Notes: a model not told the origin generated them from the letters alone. DNA of 64,000 nucleotides from Deroplatys truncata (GCA_030765065.1 CM060989.1:41407501-41471500); one strand, 5' to 3'; shown: positions 22,600 to 33,414, counted from the first letter of the stretch. Translations and numbers: made by a program.

Positions 22600-23462
22600 A
22601 AAAATCTAATATGACATATATGACATATTCACATGACTAGCTCTATCTCTATAGTTTATTAGTGGGTAATACAAACTGGTCTTACTAAAGCTTATTTTTC
22701 TACGTACTACATTTTAATACAAATAAACCTTTGCAGAAATAGCTGCATTATACATTCCGTTATAGACACAAAGGTCAATTGTTTTAGAACTGGACTCTCT
22801 ATACTGAACTAAAAATTCCGCACTGTTTCCATGAATCACAAGAAACAACTGAATGTTGACAGGACTTTTAAGAGTACGACCAAGTAATGAACAAATCAAA
22901 CCATTAATAAGGGATATCAAAAGTGGCTTGTGCCGCAAAAAAATTATTTGAAATAAACTGTGTTTTAAAGAGCTTTACATTTTTTGTGCAGTACTTTTTC
23001 GTCTATCACATAACTTTTACCAGTTATACAAGGTTATACAAAATTCCTTCCGAATGAAGAGGACTTCAAAGGCTATTCCCAGAAAATTCAAGATATACAT
23101 TTTATTTGTCATGCAAATATTTTTAATATCTTTAATCAAAATCGTTAAGACATTTTTTATTAAATAAAAGAATTCGAAAAATGTTCTATGTAAAGGGTAG
23201 TGTGAGTGGGGGATTTTCTTGAAAATCTTCTTCTTGCATCTTTGGAAGATACTGAACTTAAATATCATGTTTGGTATTTATTTGACTTTTCGTATTGATT
23301 TATGTTCTCGCGCACACGCACACGCACACGCACACACACACCTTTTTCTAAAAATCCTTTTTTTGGTTCAGGAAGCCTTGAAACGTGTATTTCCGGTGAA
23401 ATCTCGGTATAGAATTTTTGGGTGCACTGCAATACTTTCCCTACCTACAAGGTACGTGGTAG
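22600..23462 (-). mobile_element. CTAC element, reverse arm of a head-to-head pair
   Basis: It runs from a degenerate aaaaatctaatatgacatat terminus through the aataaacctttgcagaaata block and gtaaagggtagtgtgagtgg. A CA-rich tract of cacacg repeats lies at 23308-23342. The other terminus, ctacaaggtacgtggtagag, is at about 23444-23463 and is shared with the following forward copy. Confidence 0.85.
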
Positions 23463-23562
23463 AGAAGGCATTGCATTCAACCCAAAAATTCCATACCGAG
23501 ATTTCACCGGAAATACGTGTTTTGGACTCCCTTAATCCAAATAGAGCACGTTTGGAAGCATG

Positions 23563-23605
<43 letters not shown>

Positions 23606-24226
23606 ACCTGCAACAGCATAACTCAAAAACAAAAATTCGTAAGTAGGTATAAGTACCAGACTTGGTATTTATATTCAGTATCTTCCAAGGATGAGACAGG
23701 AGTATTTTCAAGAAAATTCCCCCACCTAGCTACACTTTACATGGAGTATTTTTCGAATATTTTTATTTTGCAAAAAATGGCTAACGATTTTGATTAAAAT
23801 ACCATATATTGAAGATATATGGATGACAAATAAAATTTTAACTTGAATTTCCTGGGAATAGCCTTTGAAGTTCTCTCCATTCTGAAGGAATTATGTATAA
23901 TCTTATATAACTCGTAAACGTTACGAAAGTGTACGGCAACAAAAATGTAGATCTCTTTAAAACACACAATTTATTTCAAATCATCATTTTTGTTGATTTG
24001 CCAATTTCAAATGGCATAAGCCATTTCTAAGATATCCGCTATTAAAGTTTCGAATTGTTCATTTCTTGCTCGTTCTCTTTAAGTCCATTGAACATTCAGT
24101 CCATTCTCAAACATTTGACTATCGCTGTTCCCTTTGTATATATAAAGAAATGTGTTATGTAGCTATTTATGCAAGGGTTTATTTGGATTACTACGTAGTA
24201 GGTATAAAACTAAGCTTTAATAAGAA
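23440..24226 (+). mobile_element. CTAC element, forward arm of a head-to-head pair
   Basis: It begins in the shared terminus cctacctacaaggtacgtgg and continues attgcattcaacccaaaaat. A pure TG tract lies at about 23568-23602, then aacagcataactcaaaaaca and the rest as far as aaactaagctttaataagaa near 24218. The last 50 bp including the GTAGAGAAAGT end are missing. The long frame across 23219-23797 is a consequence of the repeat. Confidence 0.85.
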
Positions 24227-24499
24227 AAGCAGACGCTTCAGTAGTCGCGCGGAGTACCTTAATAGTTCAACAGGAGCTGTCCAGACAAGGTGATGAATAA
24301 CCCATTCAACCAAGGATTACTATAATGTCCCAGAGGAATACTTTTTTCTTTGAGCAAGCATCCCATTCATTTGTCCGACACCGCCTTACGCAAGAAACCT
24401 AGAAGCACATCTTAAATATGAGAAGAAAACGGAATGAAAGTAAAATGAGCGAAAGGAAATCATGGTAGACCAGAAACCACTCTAGTATCGCCTACCGAG

Positions 24500-24612
24500 C
24501 ATAGAAAGCCATAAAGAAACCAAGGTCAGAGTGGGGTCGATGGGAATCGAACCCGGGACCACCCGAATGCAAGCCTCACACTCATTTGCGGAGCCATCTC
24601 GTTGGTCACAAC
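24500..24612 (-). mobile_element. tRNA-headed SINE (SINE-A) head, reverse
   Basis: On the minus strand the head includes gcattcgggtggtcccgggt and the B box gggttcgattcccatcg. The linker cactctgaccttggtttc follows, as in the 34.0 and 58.1 kb copies. The GC-rich body is absent. Confidence 0.65.
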
Positions 24613-24828
24613 TGGCTGTACTAAGCTACAGTACTGTATGGGGAATTTTACATGAGAATCATTGTACCTTTGCCACCTTCAGCGAGTCAATATCTTAGTG
24701 ATCCGGACTGACCTTTTGTCTGCCAGTGGATGCAAGAGAAAACTGCAGTCAACATCGTTTTTCAAGCGACATTTTATTTACAGACGAAGTGCGATTCACA
24801 CATGATCGTATTCTTGCTTACTATAATT

Positions 24829-25924
24829 CCTATTATAACTTTGTCCAGTTTTCACTGTCACTTCATAAAATGTTTTTCACCGTTACTTCACTAATATGTT
24901 CTTGTTCAATCTCCTTAGTCCCTTCACCTTTTTCGCGACGTAATGAAATATACGCAAAGCAGTCCTCCTTCCTTCCGCTTCATTTGCTGAGGAGTCGAAC
25001 ACAAAACATCTCTAATCTCTCGCCGCAGCAGCACTCACAGTATCGTTGCAAACTCACTCGGAGACAGCACTGATTACCAGCACTTTGTATCGTAACAGAA
25101 AACCACTCACTAGCTGACTCACTCGCGAGTGCGCTCGCTGGAATTTTCCACAGTGTTCTAGAATATTCGGTAGGCGGGGAGAAAGAGAATTCCAGAACAA
25201 TCCCGTTATATCCTGCACCATTTTCTATTAGTACCGACAACATCTGTAATTACTGGAAGCTATTAAACTGTGCTGAAGCATTGACACCTTTGCTATAGAG
25301 CGTTACTGCCCAGATGTGTGAATTGTTATAAATGCTATAGGTATAAATGTGAAGGAAGGTATAGTTGAAATATTAAAACTGAAATTTCATCACTTAATTT
25401 ATTATGACCTTCACATTTTAACAACAATAAATTTGCTTTCTATGTGTTATCACTGGCACATTGAGAGTGTTATTATGATGTCCTTCAAGCTGTCCATATG
25501 TTGCTGCTCTGTATCACTACTGCTTGAATAAACATTTCCTTTCGTGGTGGGTGAAGAATGCAATAATAAATTTAGTCAGTTACTCAGCAACCATGATGTA
25601 CGCATTTTGATAAAGGCCTAAGGATATTTAGGTATGCTTGACAACGCTTGATCCGGACCGCGACGTAGTTATCCTTTCGATGTCACTTTATCTCTGTGTT
25701 GGGTGGCTGACTGTCGCTTCTCTCTCTACCCGCGGGATGTCGCTGGTTGTCCCGTTCGCCGCTGTCGCTGGCGTAGAGCGTATCTAACAGCCAATAGGGA
25801 TGCACCAACGGCCAAATTGTCGTTACTTAGTGCGTGCAGGCCGTAATGCATGACAATGCATCCCATCTTATTTTTCCAACCGGACAGCCGGTCGTTTTGG
25901 CGCCTATTGCGTGATAACTCAGGC
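24829..25924. mobile_element. Insertion of about 1.1 kb inside the DDE transposase
   Basis: The boundaries are inferred from where transposase similarity stops and restarts. The insert has no long coding frame. Its notable content is a heat-shock-element array at 25140-25198 and, on the minus strand below it, a purine-rich leader-like stretch with gtgaagt and gtgaaa words (24830-24920). I could not find terminal repeats by eye, and its class is unknown. Confidence 0.45.
25140..25198. promoter_or_regulatory. Heat-shock-element-like array
   Basis: Six consecutive 5-bp modules at 25140-25169 read gGAAt, tTTCc, aCAGt, gTTCt, aGAAt, aTTCg. That is the alternating nGAAn/nTTCn pattern bound by heat shock factor trimers, with one module degenerate. 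A second, shorter run lies at 25184-25198: aGAGa, aTTCc, aGAAc. On the minus strand an initiator-like TCAGT lies 68-99 bp downstream of the array (A at 25071), a spacing like that of insect hsp70 promoters, but no convincing TATA box sits between. No heat-shock protein coding sequence is nearby. Confidence 0.55.
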
Positions 25925-26234
25925 TCATAGCTATATCACAGTATTTTTGCTGTGATGTAAAGCCATACGCTGTTCACGAGACACACATCAGCAACGTTTC
26001 TCACTGAATGTATGGTTCGGGTAATAGATGATCGTCTCCTTGGACCACACATTCTACCAACAAAACTAAATGAACGGAGGTACCTTCAGTTTCTGCTGCA
26101 GCATCTTTCAGGATTGCTTGAGAATGTTCCCCTTGAACAACGTCAGAGTATGTGGTACATGCACGATGGAGCAACTCCACATGTTTCTTTGGAGGTGCTG
26201 CAAGATCACCTGATCTGAATCCTAACGACACGGT

Positions 26235-26415
26235 TGGACAAGTATGTTAAAGCACGGATTTGTAAGTGGGAGGTAAGCGGTTCAAATCCAGCTAGGATCA
26301 TCTTCCCTGATTGAAGTATCCAGCGAGGTATCCCAAACTTAGGCCTGGAACGTTTCCTTCCTAAATATCATTAATTCATTTCATGTATCATCAGGGTTCA
26401 CCGCCTGTGTTGCTA
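26235..26415 (+). mobile_element. tRNA-headed SINE (SINE-C), forward
   Basis: The head carries a B-box-like gcggttcaaatccagc at 26278-26293. The body includes cctggaacgtttccttcc and the end block tttcatgtatcatcagggtt, then caccgcctgtgttgctacat. The same end block is at 31.25-31.31 kb. It directly follows the DLNP block of the transposase remnant. Confidence 0.65.
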
Positions 26416-26927
26416 CATATAATAAGAACGCGGGGTCTGTGAATTTCTACAAATTTGGGTTTGTAAGAATTGATATGTGAATTCTTACAAAGACATAATT
26501 GTTGCTCCCGCTTAGCACGTTGTGTAGAAAAAATAAGACCACATATCTGTTGGCAGAGTGCATTCTTCACTTGCATATGTGTCAACAATATAATCACAAA
26601 ATCCATCTAATATTTGATCCTGATTTTTGTAAGACATCAAGTCAAACTTCTTTGGATTGCCCTTTCTTGATGAGGATGTTATTGAACATTGTATCTTGAT
26701 ATATCTGTTTTAATTTTGCTTGACAAAGGCTTCATGCCTAGCTATTTGGTAATGTTATAATATTAAACAAACAAAGAAGATAGCATTTTTAACCACCTCA
26801 AGGTTTTTCCGAATGCTTCAGCCTTCACCAACCTAGGAAATAATATATTCCATTTCTCCGATATTATAGAAACTCACATATCCCCATACCTCACAGATTT
26901 CTACCTGCAATGATTTTGTAGGAATTC
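26416..26927. other. No recognised gene or repeat
   Basis: AT-rich spacer between SINE-C and the transposase C-terminal fragment. I see nothing that I can name. Confidence 0.4.
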
Positions 26928-26939
26928 ACAGCGCCCCGA

Positions 26940-27170
26940 AAGAACAGGCGTAAAACACTATCTGACCTAAATCCTTTAGATTCTTGACTCAAACTTGCAG
27001 TGTACAGCACTCCCGTTAACATGGTTGGACAACTGCAGCAAAGAACTGTGCATGCTTGTCAACAATTCCGAAATGATCCGGAGGTATTAGAAAGAATTCC
27101 AAACTGACTGTGGAAACGAGTACAGTCTTGCCTCCAGATTCAGGGACGACGCTTTGAACACCTCCGTTAA
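26940..27170 (+). pseudogene. DDE transposase C-terminal remnant
   Basis: One frame reads SDLNPLDS, a stop where tryptophan is expected, LKLAVYSTPVN, then QQFRNDPEVLERIPN, a second stop, and QSCLQIQGRRFEHLR before a terminal TAA at 27168. This is the standard tail of the insect Tc1/IS630-like type (VYSTPVN..., ...GRHFEHLL). It could be the displaced end of the copy at 24.7-26.2 kb, but the DLNP block occurs in both, so it may be a second copy. Confidence 0.75.
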
Positions 27171-27599
27171 TGCCCAAAAATGAACAGTTACTGCAAACTA
27201 ACCTAAAGTAGTAATGTAATTCTTTGTTAATGCGCAATTTGAGCCAAATCAGAAGGAAAATTAAATAAAAAGGATCTACATACACTTCAAATTAATTTTG
27301 TAGTTACTTGGAAGATGCAGAGACATCATTTGGACGCGTGGCTGGTCTGAAAGGAATTTTCCTGGCATCGGGAAGCACGCTGCTTGCCGGCAGAGTCGAA
27401 TATTCATAGCCTCTTAATGCAAGCATACACATTTCTCGTGCAAATTATGACTACAGTAACCACATGCTGTTGCATCCGGGGTAATGCCAAAAGGTTTACA
27501 GCTAGATATTAAATTTTAGTTACCACCGCATACGCACTGGGAGGCATAGATGCAGAGACAGCAAGAGGACCAGAATCTTAAACAACACATTCCAGAGTA
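27171..27599. other. No recognised gene or repeat
   Basis: Mixed-composition spacer without recognisable motif. The segment 27310-27420 is GC-richer. Confidence 0.4.
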
Positions 27600-28005
27600 G
27601 GCGTGGGATGGTTATAACAATACACACAGAATTGCACATTAATCACATTACCTGTGGTTTATTCACTATAAGCACGGTGCCTCGACATCACACACAAAAG
27701 ATAAAAAGGAAGAAATTGAGGGGAGATGCTACACTCACGATGCTACATTCACACTTCACATCCAACCTTTCAGACTCAACACTCGACCAAAAGTGACGCT
27801 CAGCACACAATACACCAAGAAGTAACGCTTACTTCCCCCACTGTCTCCATCTCTGGATAGGATCGCCATCCAGAAGGTGGCGAGTCGCCACGTCAGACGA
27901 ACTTCAAACCCAGAGCCGAGAGAATTACCCCAACAATACTGTCGCCAACGACACAATGTGTCTGACGTGACAATACACACATACACGCTACAATACCTTC
28001 ATCTA
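27600..28005 (-). repeat. Possible LTR-like or promoter module
   Basis: Read on the minus strand, a GC-richer upstream half (gtggcgactcgccaccttct at about 27872-27891 is itself a hairpin) is followed by a pyrimidine-rich stretch and an aataaa signal at 27658-27663. This resembles the U3-R layout of an LTR. Exact ends, target-site duplication and a partner copy are not seen, so the call is tentative. Confidence 0.25.
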
Positions 28006-28934
28006 GGTGATGTCAGAAATGTCATTTTTCCACCCGTCTCTTACACTTTTTAAACAAATCTTCATTAACACCTATGAATTCTTCATGGCCAAGATATACA
28101 ATCATACTCCGTCCGTAAAAAAATTAAACGCGGGTCTATAAAATGATCATTACAATGTCCAACACACAATTGCAGAAATGAACACTGCTCATATTATCGC
28201 ATGGTTCCGATTTCTGAACTATAGGTTTCAATTTATAGCATTCCAAACCAGGTTTGCGAAATTCCAAATTCCTGCAAGCTTTTTCAAAGATTTTATTGGA
28301 ATTCTTTCTACCCGATATCATCGAGTATTTCCTGTGTGAGAACACGGTGATTTACTTTCGGTTTCTTATGAAGAGATACCGTTTTTATAAATCTATTTAT
28401 AACACTGCGAACCGTTTCTTTGTGAGGCGCCGAACAGCAGGAATCTGTCTATCGACGTCTCATTTCTCTACAAGAGTTATCTGTCACATAGGAAACATTC
28501 ATGAAGATTCTGTGCACTAAAGTGTACATCCTTTTTTGTAATTATAACAATAGTAACACACTATAACAATGAAACAAGTGGTCTCACAATGTATCAACCT
28601 CTGTACAGAACAGACTTCTTGTCAACTGATTAACCGACCCACGAAGAGTGGAACAGTGGAAGGGAAACAAAACGGTTGCAAACAGCGCAGTGCAAGGCAA
28701 ACAACTCTCCGTAATACACCCACGCGTCCAAACGAAAGCTCTGTATTTTAAATGAAGTCACTGTAAGCTTGTAACATTCCAAATTATCTTGGAAACGGAC
28801 CGCTTTACTGGGACTATACCTACTTTGCATATACCTGCTATCAACTATAAGTTTGGGGGTTTATAATTGTTTGTTTTAATCATTTTATTTGATTCATACA
28901 TCTTGAAGAAACGGGCATGCTTAAAAAAAACTTG
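28006..28934. other. No recognised gene or repeat
   Basis: AT-rich sequence. Short open frames on both strands around 28136-28830 have no recognised domain. Confidence 0.4.
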
Positions 28935-30298
28935 TGTGTTACATTCACATAATTTTCTCTACCAAATGTCGTCTACTTAGTATAACTTCTACAAACTGTT
29001 CTTATGAAAGCTTATTTCTCTAATTATTTCATGTTAATCCAGAAAAATCTTTGTATAAATATTTTCATTAAACATTTCGTTGTAGATACAAGGGGCATAG
29101 GAGAAACCAAATCGATAGTATATTATTTAAAAGTGTGTACTATAAGCGGCCTTGAAATTCCAAACTCTATGATATCGCAAGAAACAACTCAATAACAAGA
29201 GCATTTTGAAAAATGACAAAGTGTTGAAATATTGAAACCAGTAATAATGGATGTCCCGGAAATTGCTGATGCCATAAGTTTTATGTTTTAAGGGAAGATT
29301 TGCGCGAATGGTCTGTAAAATATAAATTTTACAAAGGCTAATTTTATTTGAACTCTCAGGATTTACTTTCTGAAAGATTTTTAAAAATCAATTACAAGTG
29401 ACATAAGTTGTGAATGATATTGCATTTTCATGCAAGGTCATGTTCACAAAGATGTTAATTAAAAACTTATTAAAATCGGTTTATTTTTCATTCAGCACGT
29501 TAATATTCAAGTCTTTTACTTTCGGAGTAGTACGATATCCTTGCACCAAATTTTATATCTGGAATAAGTTGATTCTCATGGATCATTTTTGGACATACTA
29601 TTCTCAGCGGCTGCCGGATAGTATGAGCTGAACCTCGCTGTGCCATCAGATAGCCTCTATTTCAGGGCCAGAAGTATGCTATCGGTGGAGTGTGGCTACG
29701 TCCTCTGGGTGCTCTATCTTGCCTGTAGGTTTGGACGGGGAGAGCCCAGGTTAAATAATCGGTGGTATACGGCATGCCTGGAGAATAACGGGCTTGAATA
29801 ATTCAGAGGCTAGAAATTTTAGAAAAAAATAACGAGAAAGTATTACTCCAGCAGTTAACCTCCCTTTAAAGAGTGCTAAATTTTTTATGTACTACTTTTT
29901 TTCTATCTCTTAAGCTTTACCATTTATACAAAATTTCACAAAATTCATTCCGAACGAAAAAGACTTCACAGTTTATTCCAAGAAAATTCAAGACATACAT
30001 TTTGTTTGTGAATATAGTTATAGTATTTTAGTTAAAATCCTTAAGAGATATTTCTGAGAAAATAAAACGTATAGCGTGTCGCATCTTCGAAGTTACTGAA
30101 CTTAAATACGAGTTCTATTATTTATAAGTCTTTTTCGTTTTAGTGTTATGCACGCATACACGCACACGGACATTTTTCTAAAAGTTCTATTTTTGGGTTC
30201 AGGGGCCTCAAAACATTTATCTCCGGTGAAGTCTCGACATCAATTTTTAAGTAGAATACACTACTCCTTGTAGTGCGTAGTGAACAAAGTATAAGTCA
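28935..30298 (-). mobile_element. CTAC element, reverse copy with an internal insertion
   Basis: The terminus-side half (tgtgttacattcacataatt at 28935 to gatgccataagtt near 29280) and the opposite half (gtactactttttttctatct at 29889 to ttgtagtgcgtagtgaacaa near 30290) are both clear. About 570 bp at 29300-29870 does not belong to the family, so one copy has been split. Confidence 0.75.
29300..29870. mobile_element. Unclassified insertion in a CTAC element
   Basis: Its AT-rich left part is unremarkable. The right part (29590-29820) is GC-richer, with words such as gtgccatcagatagcctcta and gacggggagagcccagg, and could be a SINE body. I do not see a tRNA head, and the family is unknown. Confidence 0.4.
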
Positions 30299-31054
30299 AA
30301 TTTCTATTAAAAACAGGGAAAATTGTCTGTTTCTAAGGCTGTGAACTAAGAACGAAATATCTAACATATTGATCTTTTCTCTCTCTGCTTTACCTTCTTC
30401 CTTACTGATTTTTCTTGTTTTGTCTTTCACCTTTTCTTATGACGTTTCTACTTGCTCTTCCGTCAGTTTCTTCCACCAATGTGTTCCCTTTACCAGTATG
30501 TGCAATACTTATTATCGCTAACTTTTTCATTTGCTTTCATGCTGCAGCCTCTTGTTTCATCATTATACTTTCTCTTCCATTATGTTGCGCTTTTTGTTTC
30601 GTTTGCTTCCTTTTTTCGGTAGTCTAATTAAAGTCAGTCTTCTTACGCTCTTTCCCCTTCTTTACATCAATTTTCCCAGCTTTCATTTAAACTTGCATTT
30701 GCTAACTCTCTTCCTTTCAGAATCAGATGCGTGTTTTAAGAGCCCTTGGAATTCTCCCGTCTCCATCAGCACAGTCTCGGAATAATAAAAACCGCGGTCC
30801 ATTTATCTTGATCACTAGGTCTTGGTGACGTAGATAATTGGCGTAGGAATAAATTGGTTTTTAAATTAATCAAACTGGTTTTTATATTCTATTTGCTTTC
30901 TCCAACTCTTTTAGAGATCTCGGGCGGTTATTTTCATCTCAATGAAAAATATGGCGTTTATGAATATACAAATTAGAAGGTAGATTTACTAGCGGCTGAA
31001 AGATTCTGCATACAGAATGAGTGCGTGGCTGAAATGGTTTTTCCAGTACATCCG
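30299..31054. other. No recognised gene
   Basis: The segment 30370-30790 is strongly pyrimidine-rich and so yields overlapping open frames (30415-30785) of Phe/Leu/Ser-rich composition. I take these as compositional artefacts. Confidence 0.45.
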
Positions 31055-31315
31055 AATGTAGTGCGACACGGCGGTCGAGTTCGTTTAAACGTGGAATCGT
31101 TAACGGTAGGTCCGCGGTTCAAACTCCGCCAGCACCGTCTTTCCTGACAGGTTTTTTCTCAGGTTTACCTCATTCTCATAATGGGCAAATACCGAGGAGG
31201 CACCCTAGAATTAGCCCTGGAATGTTTCTTTTTCAAAATTTCTTTTGCAATTAACATTTCATGTATCCACAGTGTCCACCGCCTGTAGTGCTACACATAC
31301 GAGGCGTGCTACCGA
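31055..31315 (+). mobile_element. tRNA-headed SINE (SINE-C), forward
   Basis: The B-box-like gcggttcaaactccgccagc is at 31113-31132. The body has ggcaccctagaattagccct and the end block catttcatgtatccacagtg followed by caccgcctgtagtgctacac, matching 26.24-26.41 kb. The longest of the two copies seen. Confidence 0.7.
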
Positions 31316-31351
31316 TAATAGTTAAAAAAAATAACAGAATATTATTTTTTT

Positions 31352-31608
31352 TCAAACACACTATCATTTATTACCTTAGACTACTCCACAAAGTCACCAC
31401 GGTTATTCAGAAACTTGTCTTAACGTGAAATCAGTTTTTGTATGTCTTCGTCAAAGAATGATGCCGCCTATGATGAAAGCAGTTGTTCCACAACAGTGCG
31501 GATATGGCGCCAAGCGATTTTCATCTGTTTCTTCACCTAAAGAAATTCCTTGGTGGTAAACATTTCAACGACGATGATGCTGTGAAAAAAAGGTGCAGAC
31601 ATGGCTTT
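31352..31608. pseudogene. Mariner-like transposase fragment with an internal inversion
   Basis: On the plus strand 31504-31608 reads APSDFHLFLHLKKFLGGKHF and on to NDDDAVKK, the block holding the third catalytic aspartate of mariner-like (SETMAR-type) transposases. On the minus strand 31500-31352 reads AASFFDEDIQKLISR, then DKFLNNRGDFVE after a stop, which is the C-terminal end of the same kind of protein. In an intact gene these blocks are collinear. Here the second is inverted relative to the first, with the junction near 31500. The rest of the gene is absent. Confidence 0.7.
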
Positions 31609-31654
31609 CCGTTTCGACAAGGCTGAAAAACGACAGTAACTATGCCAAAATCTA

Positions 31655-31937
31655 TTTTTTATTTATGAACGCTCTTTAACTTCTGTGGTTCTTAGTGTCC
31701 CATTCTATACTAGGTGCGAAAGACCAGTAAGTTTGCTCAGAGGCCTCTTTATCAGGCTTGAGATTCTTTTACGTGTCCTAAATCTACGACACGGGATCAC
31801 CGACTTTACTTCCCTTGCGAGGGAAGCCATACTAAGAATTTTTACGCCCAAAAAAATTCATCACCCTCCGCCGGGTTTAACCCGCGACCTCGAGAACTAG
31901 AGGCTAGCATGGTGCCCCTAGACCACGGAGGACGACG
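31655..31937 (-). mobile_element. tRNA-headed SINE (SINE-B), reverse
   Basis: Reverse counterpart of 13.35-13.63 kb. On the minus strand the head has gaggtcgcgggttaaacccg (B box with one base lost) and the body carries the cttcc..gggaagtaaagtcg word, ttacgtgtcc and ggtctttcgcacc words in the same order. The length is about 280 bp, as in the other copy. Confidence 0.8.
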
Positions 31938-32235
31938 GTGTATATGTGGAGAAGTAGTGTGAGATTTAAGGTAATGAATGATAAATTATTTAGAAAATAA
32001 TGCTCTGTTTATTTTTTAAAATATATCAGTGCTTTAAAACAACGCCTCGTAGAACAATTTAGTGGTATATTGTATGTACGCGTTAGAAACTGTGTTATAT
32101 ATTCAATTTAGTACACCTATCTCGTTTTAAAACATTCTCTAAAGCTAATGCCAGTACAGAAGAGAAATGTAATTGTTAATTATAATTCTTTACAATCGTA
32201 TATTAGGAACGATGTTCTATAAGACGGGGTAAAAA

Positions 32236-32440
32236 GCAAAATATCTTATATGTTACATTTACACGAGTTTCTCTACCGAGCATTCTTTATTTTTATAATG
32301 CTTCTACAAACTATTTTTACGAAAGCTTATTTTTCTATATACTTAATGCGAATTTATGTCAAGATTTGTAGAAATAAATTCATTACAGATTTTTTAAAGG
32401 TACAATTTGGATATAGGAAATAGAATCAATAGACGTATAA
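32236..32440 (-). mobile_element. CTAC element, reverse terminal fragment
   Basis: It carries tatgttacatttacacgagt, ttctctaccgag and the agcttatttttctatatact block, then degrades. It abuts the mariner hairpin. Confidence 0.6.
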
Positions 32441-32474
32441 AAACCGGTCGCTAACAGCTGGTTACGAGCACAGG

Positions 32475-32795
32475 ACCTGACTTCTGGTTCACTTCTGATT
32501 CATCTTCGTCACGGTGTTAAGGTGCTTACCTCCAAGATGATCTTTGAGTTAGAAGAACATGTGAAAATCACTTGGGAAAGGATCTGGTGAATATGAAGGA
32601 TGTGAGAAAACTTCCCAGTTGAATCTTCTGAGCTCCGCCTGGGTCAAGATTCAACTTGGAAGTTTTCTCGTATCCTCCGTATTCACCGGAGCTTGCCCCA
32701 AGTGATTTTCACATGTTCCTCCAACTCAAAGGTAAGCACTTTTAACACCGATGATGAAGTCAAATCAGTGAACAGCTGGTTGCGAACACAGAACC
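32475..32795. pseudogene. Inverted duplication of a mariner-like transposase fragment
   Basis: The right arm (about 32644-32795, plus strand) reads YPPYSPELAPSDFHMFLQLK, the third-aspartate block of a mariner-like transposase, then a stop inside KHF and DDEVKSVNSWLRTQ in another frame. The left arm (about 32475-32631) is an imperfect reverse complement of the same segment (for example gaacatgtgaaaatcacttg at 32546 against caagtgattttcacatgttc at 32699). The spacer is about 13-20 bp. The transcript would form a long hairpin. It is not a working gene. Confidence 0.75.
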
Positions 32796-33009
32796 CGACC
32801 TGGTACAACACTGACTAGGAAAAACTTATGTCATGTCCCTAAAAATGCTTGGAAAATGTTGACTATGCAGAATAGTAACAAAAGGATTTACAATATAAAT
32901 AAAATTAATTGAACATGATCAACTGAGTGTAATACTTTTTATGAAATAGGGTAACTTACTTATTGGACGCCCCTTGTATTACTTGTTAATGTCAATGATT
33001 TCCTATATG

Positions 33010-33010
<1 letters not shown>
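32796..33010. other. No recognised feature
   Basis: AT-rich sequence leading into the ATT tract. Confidence 0.4.

Positions 33011-33058
<48 letters not shown>
33011..33058. repeat. (TTA)n microsatellite
   Basis: Pure TTA trinucleotide repeat of about 16 units. Confidence 0.97.
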
Positions 33059-33061
<3 letters not shown>

Positions 33062-33414
33062 AAATACTCCTTGTCTCTTAAACAAATGAGGCAAGCTTTT
33101 CTAACGAAGTTTATGGAAAATAAACGCTTCTTGAGCTTTTGAAATAAGGACTCCTAACAACTGCAAAATAACAGGGTTTTTCTGTTCACTTTTCCTACGA
33201 TGGAGCCAAAATAAATATGGCAGCTTAAGATACTCGTTTTCTGTTTAACATGAAATAAATTAGTTAATTACACAAGCGATTCCAATGCATGCATACCTCA
33301 GCGTGTTTTGTTCCCATAATGTAAAAACCTGTTATTTAGTCCAAAAAGGAATTTAAATGGGAACTTTTCTAGTTTATGATGTTAATTATTCATGTGTGCC
33401 TATTTAATTAACAG

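Larger units (their letters stand above)
24726..26226 (+). pseudogene. DDE transposase remnant split by a 1.1-kb insertion
   Basis: The left part (24726-24828) reads SSDILFTDEVRFTHDRI, the first catalytic aspartate block (TDE). Coding similarity stops near 24828. It resumes at about 25925-25960 with PYAVHETHI, then QQRFSLNVWFG, VIDDRLLGPHILP, NVPLEQRQSMWYMHDGATPH (second aspartate, changed context MHDGATPH for QHDGAPPH) and, after a small deletion, ARSPDLNPND at about 26198-26227. The pieces are in correct order but in different frames. The intervening 1.1 kb is therefore a later insertion. No function is possible now. Confidence 0.7.

Noticed and set aside
23219-23797. The longest plus-strand open frame of the area (about 190 codons)
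   Set aside because: It runs through two CTAC elements including a TG tract, translates to poly(Cys-Val), and similar frames appear in other copies only by chance.
30415-30785. Two overlapping frames rich in Phe, Leu and Ser that look like membrane segments
   Set aside because: The DNA is a pyrimidine-rich tract, which produces such residues in any frame; no start context or conserved feature.
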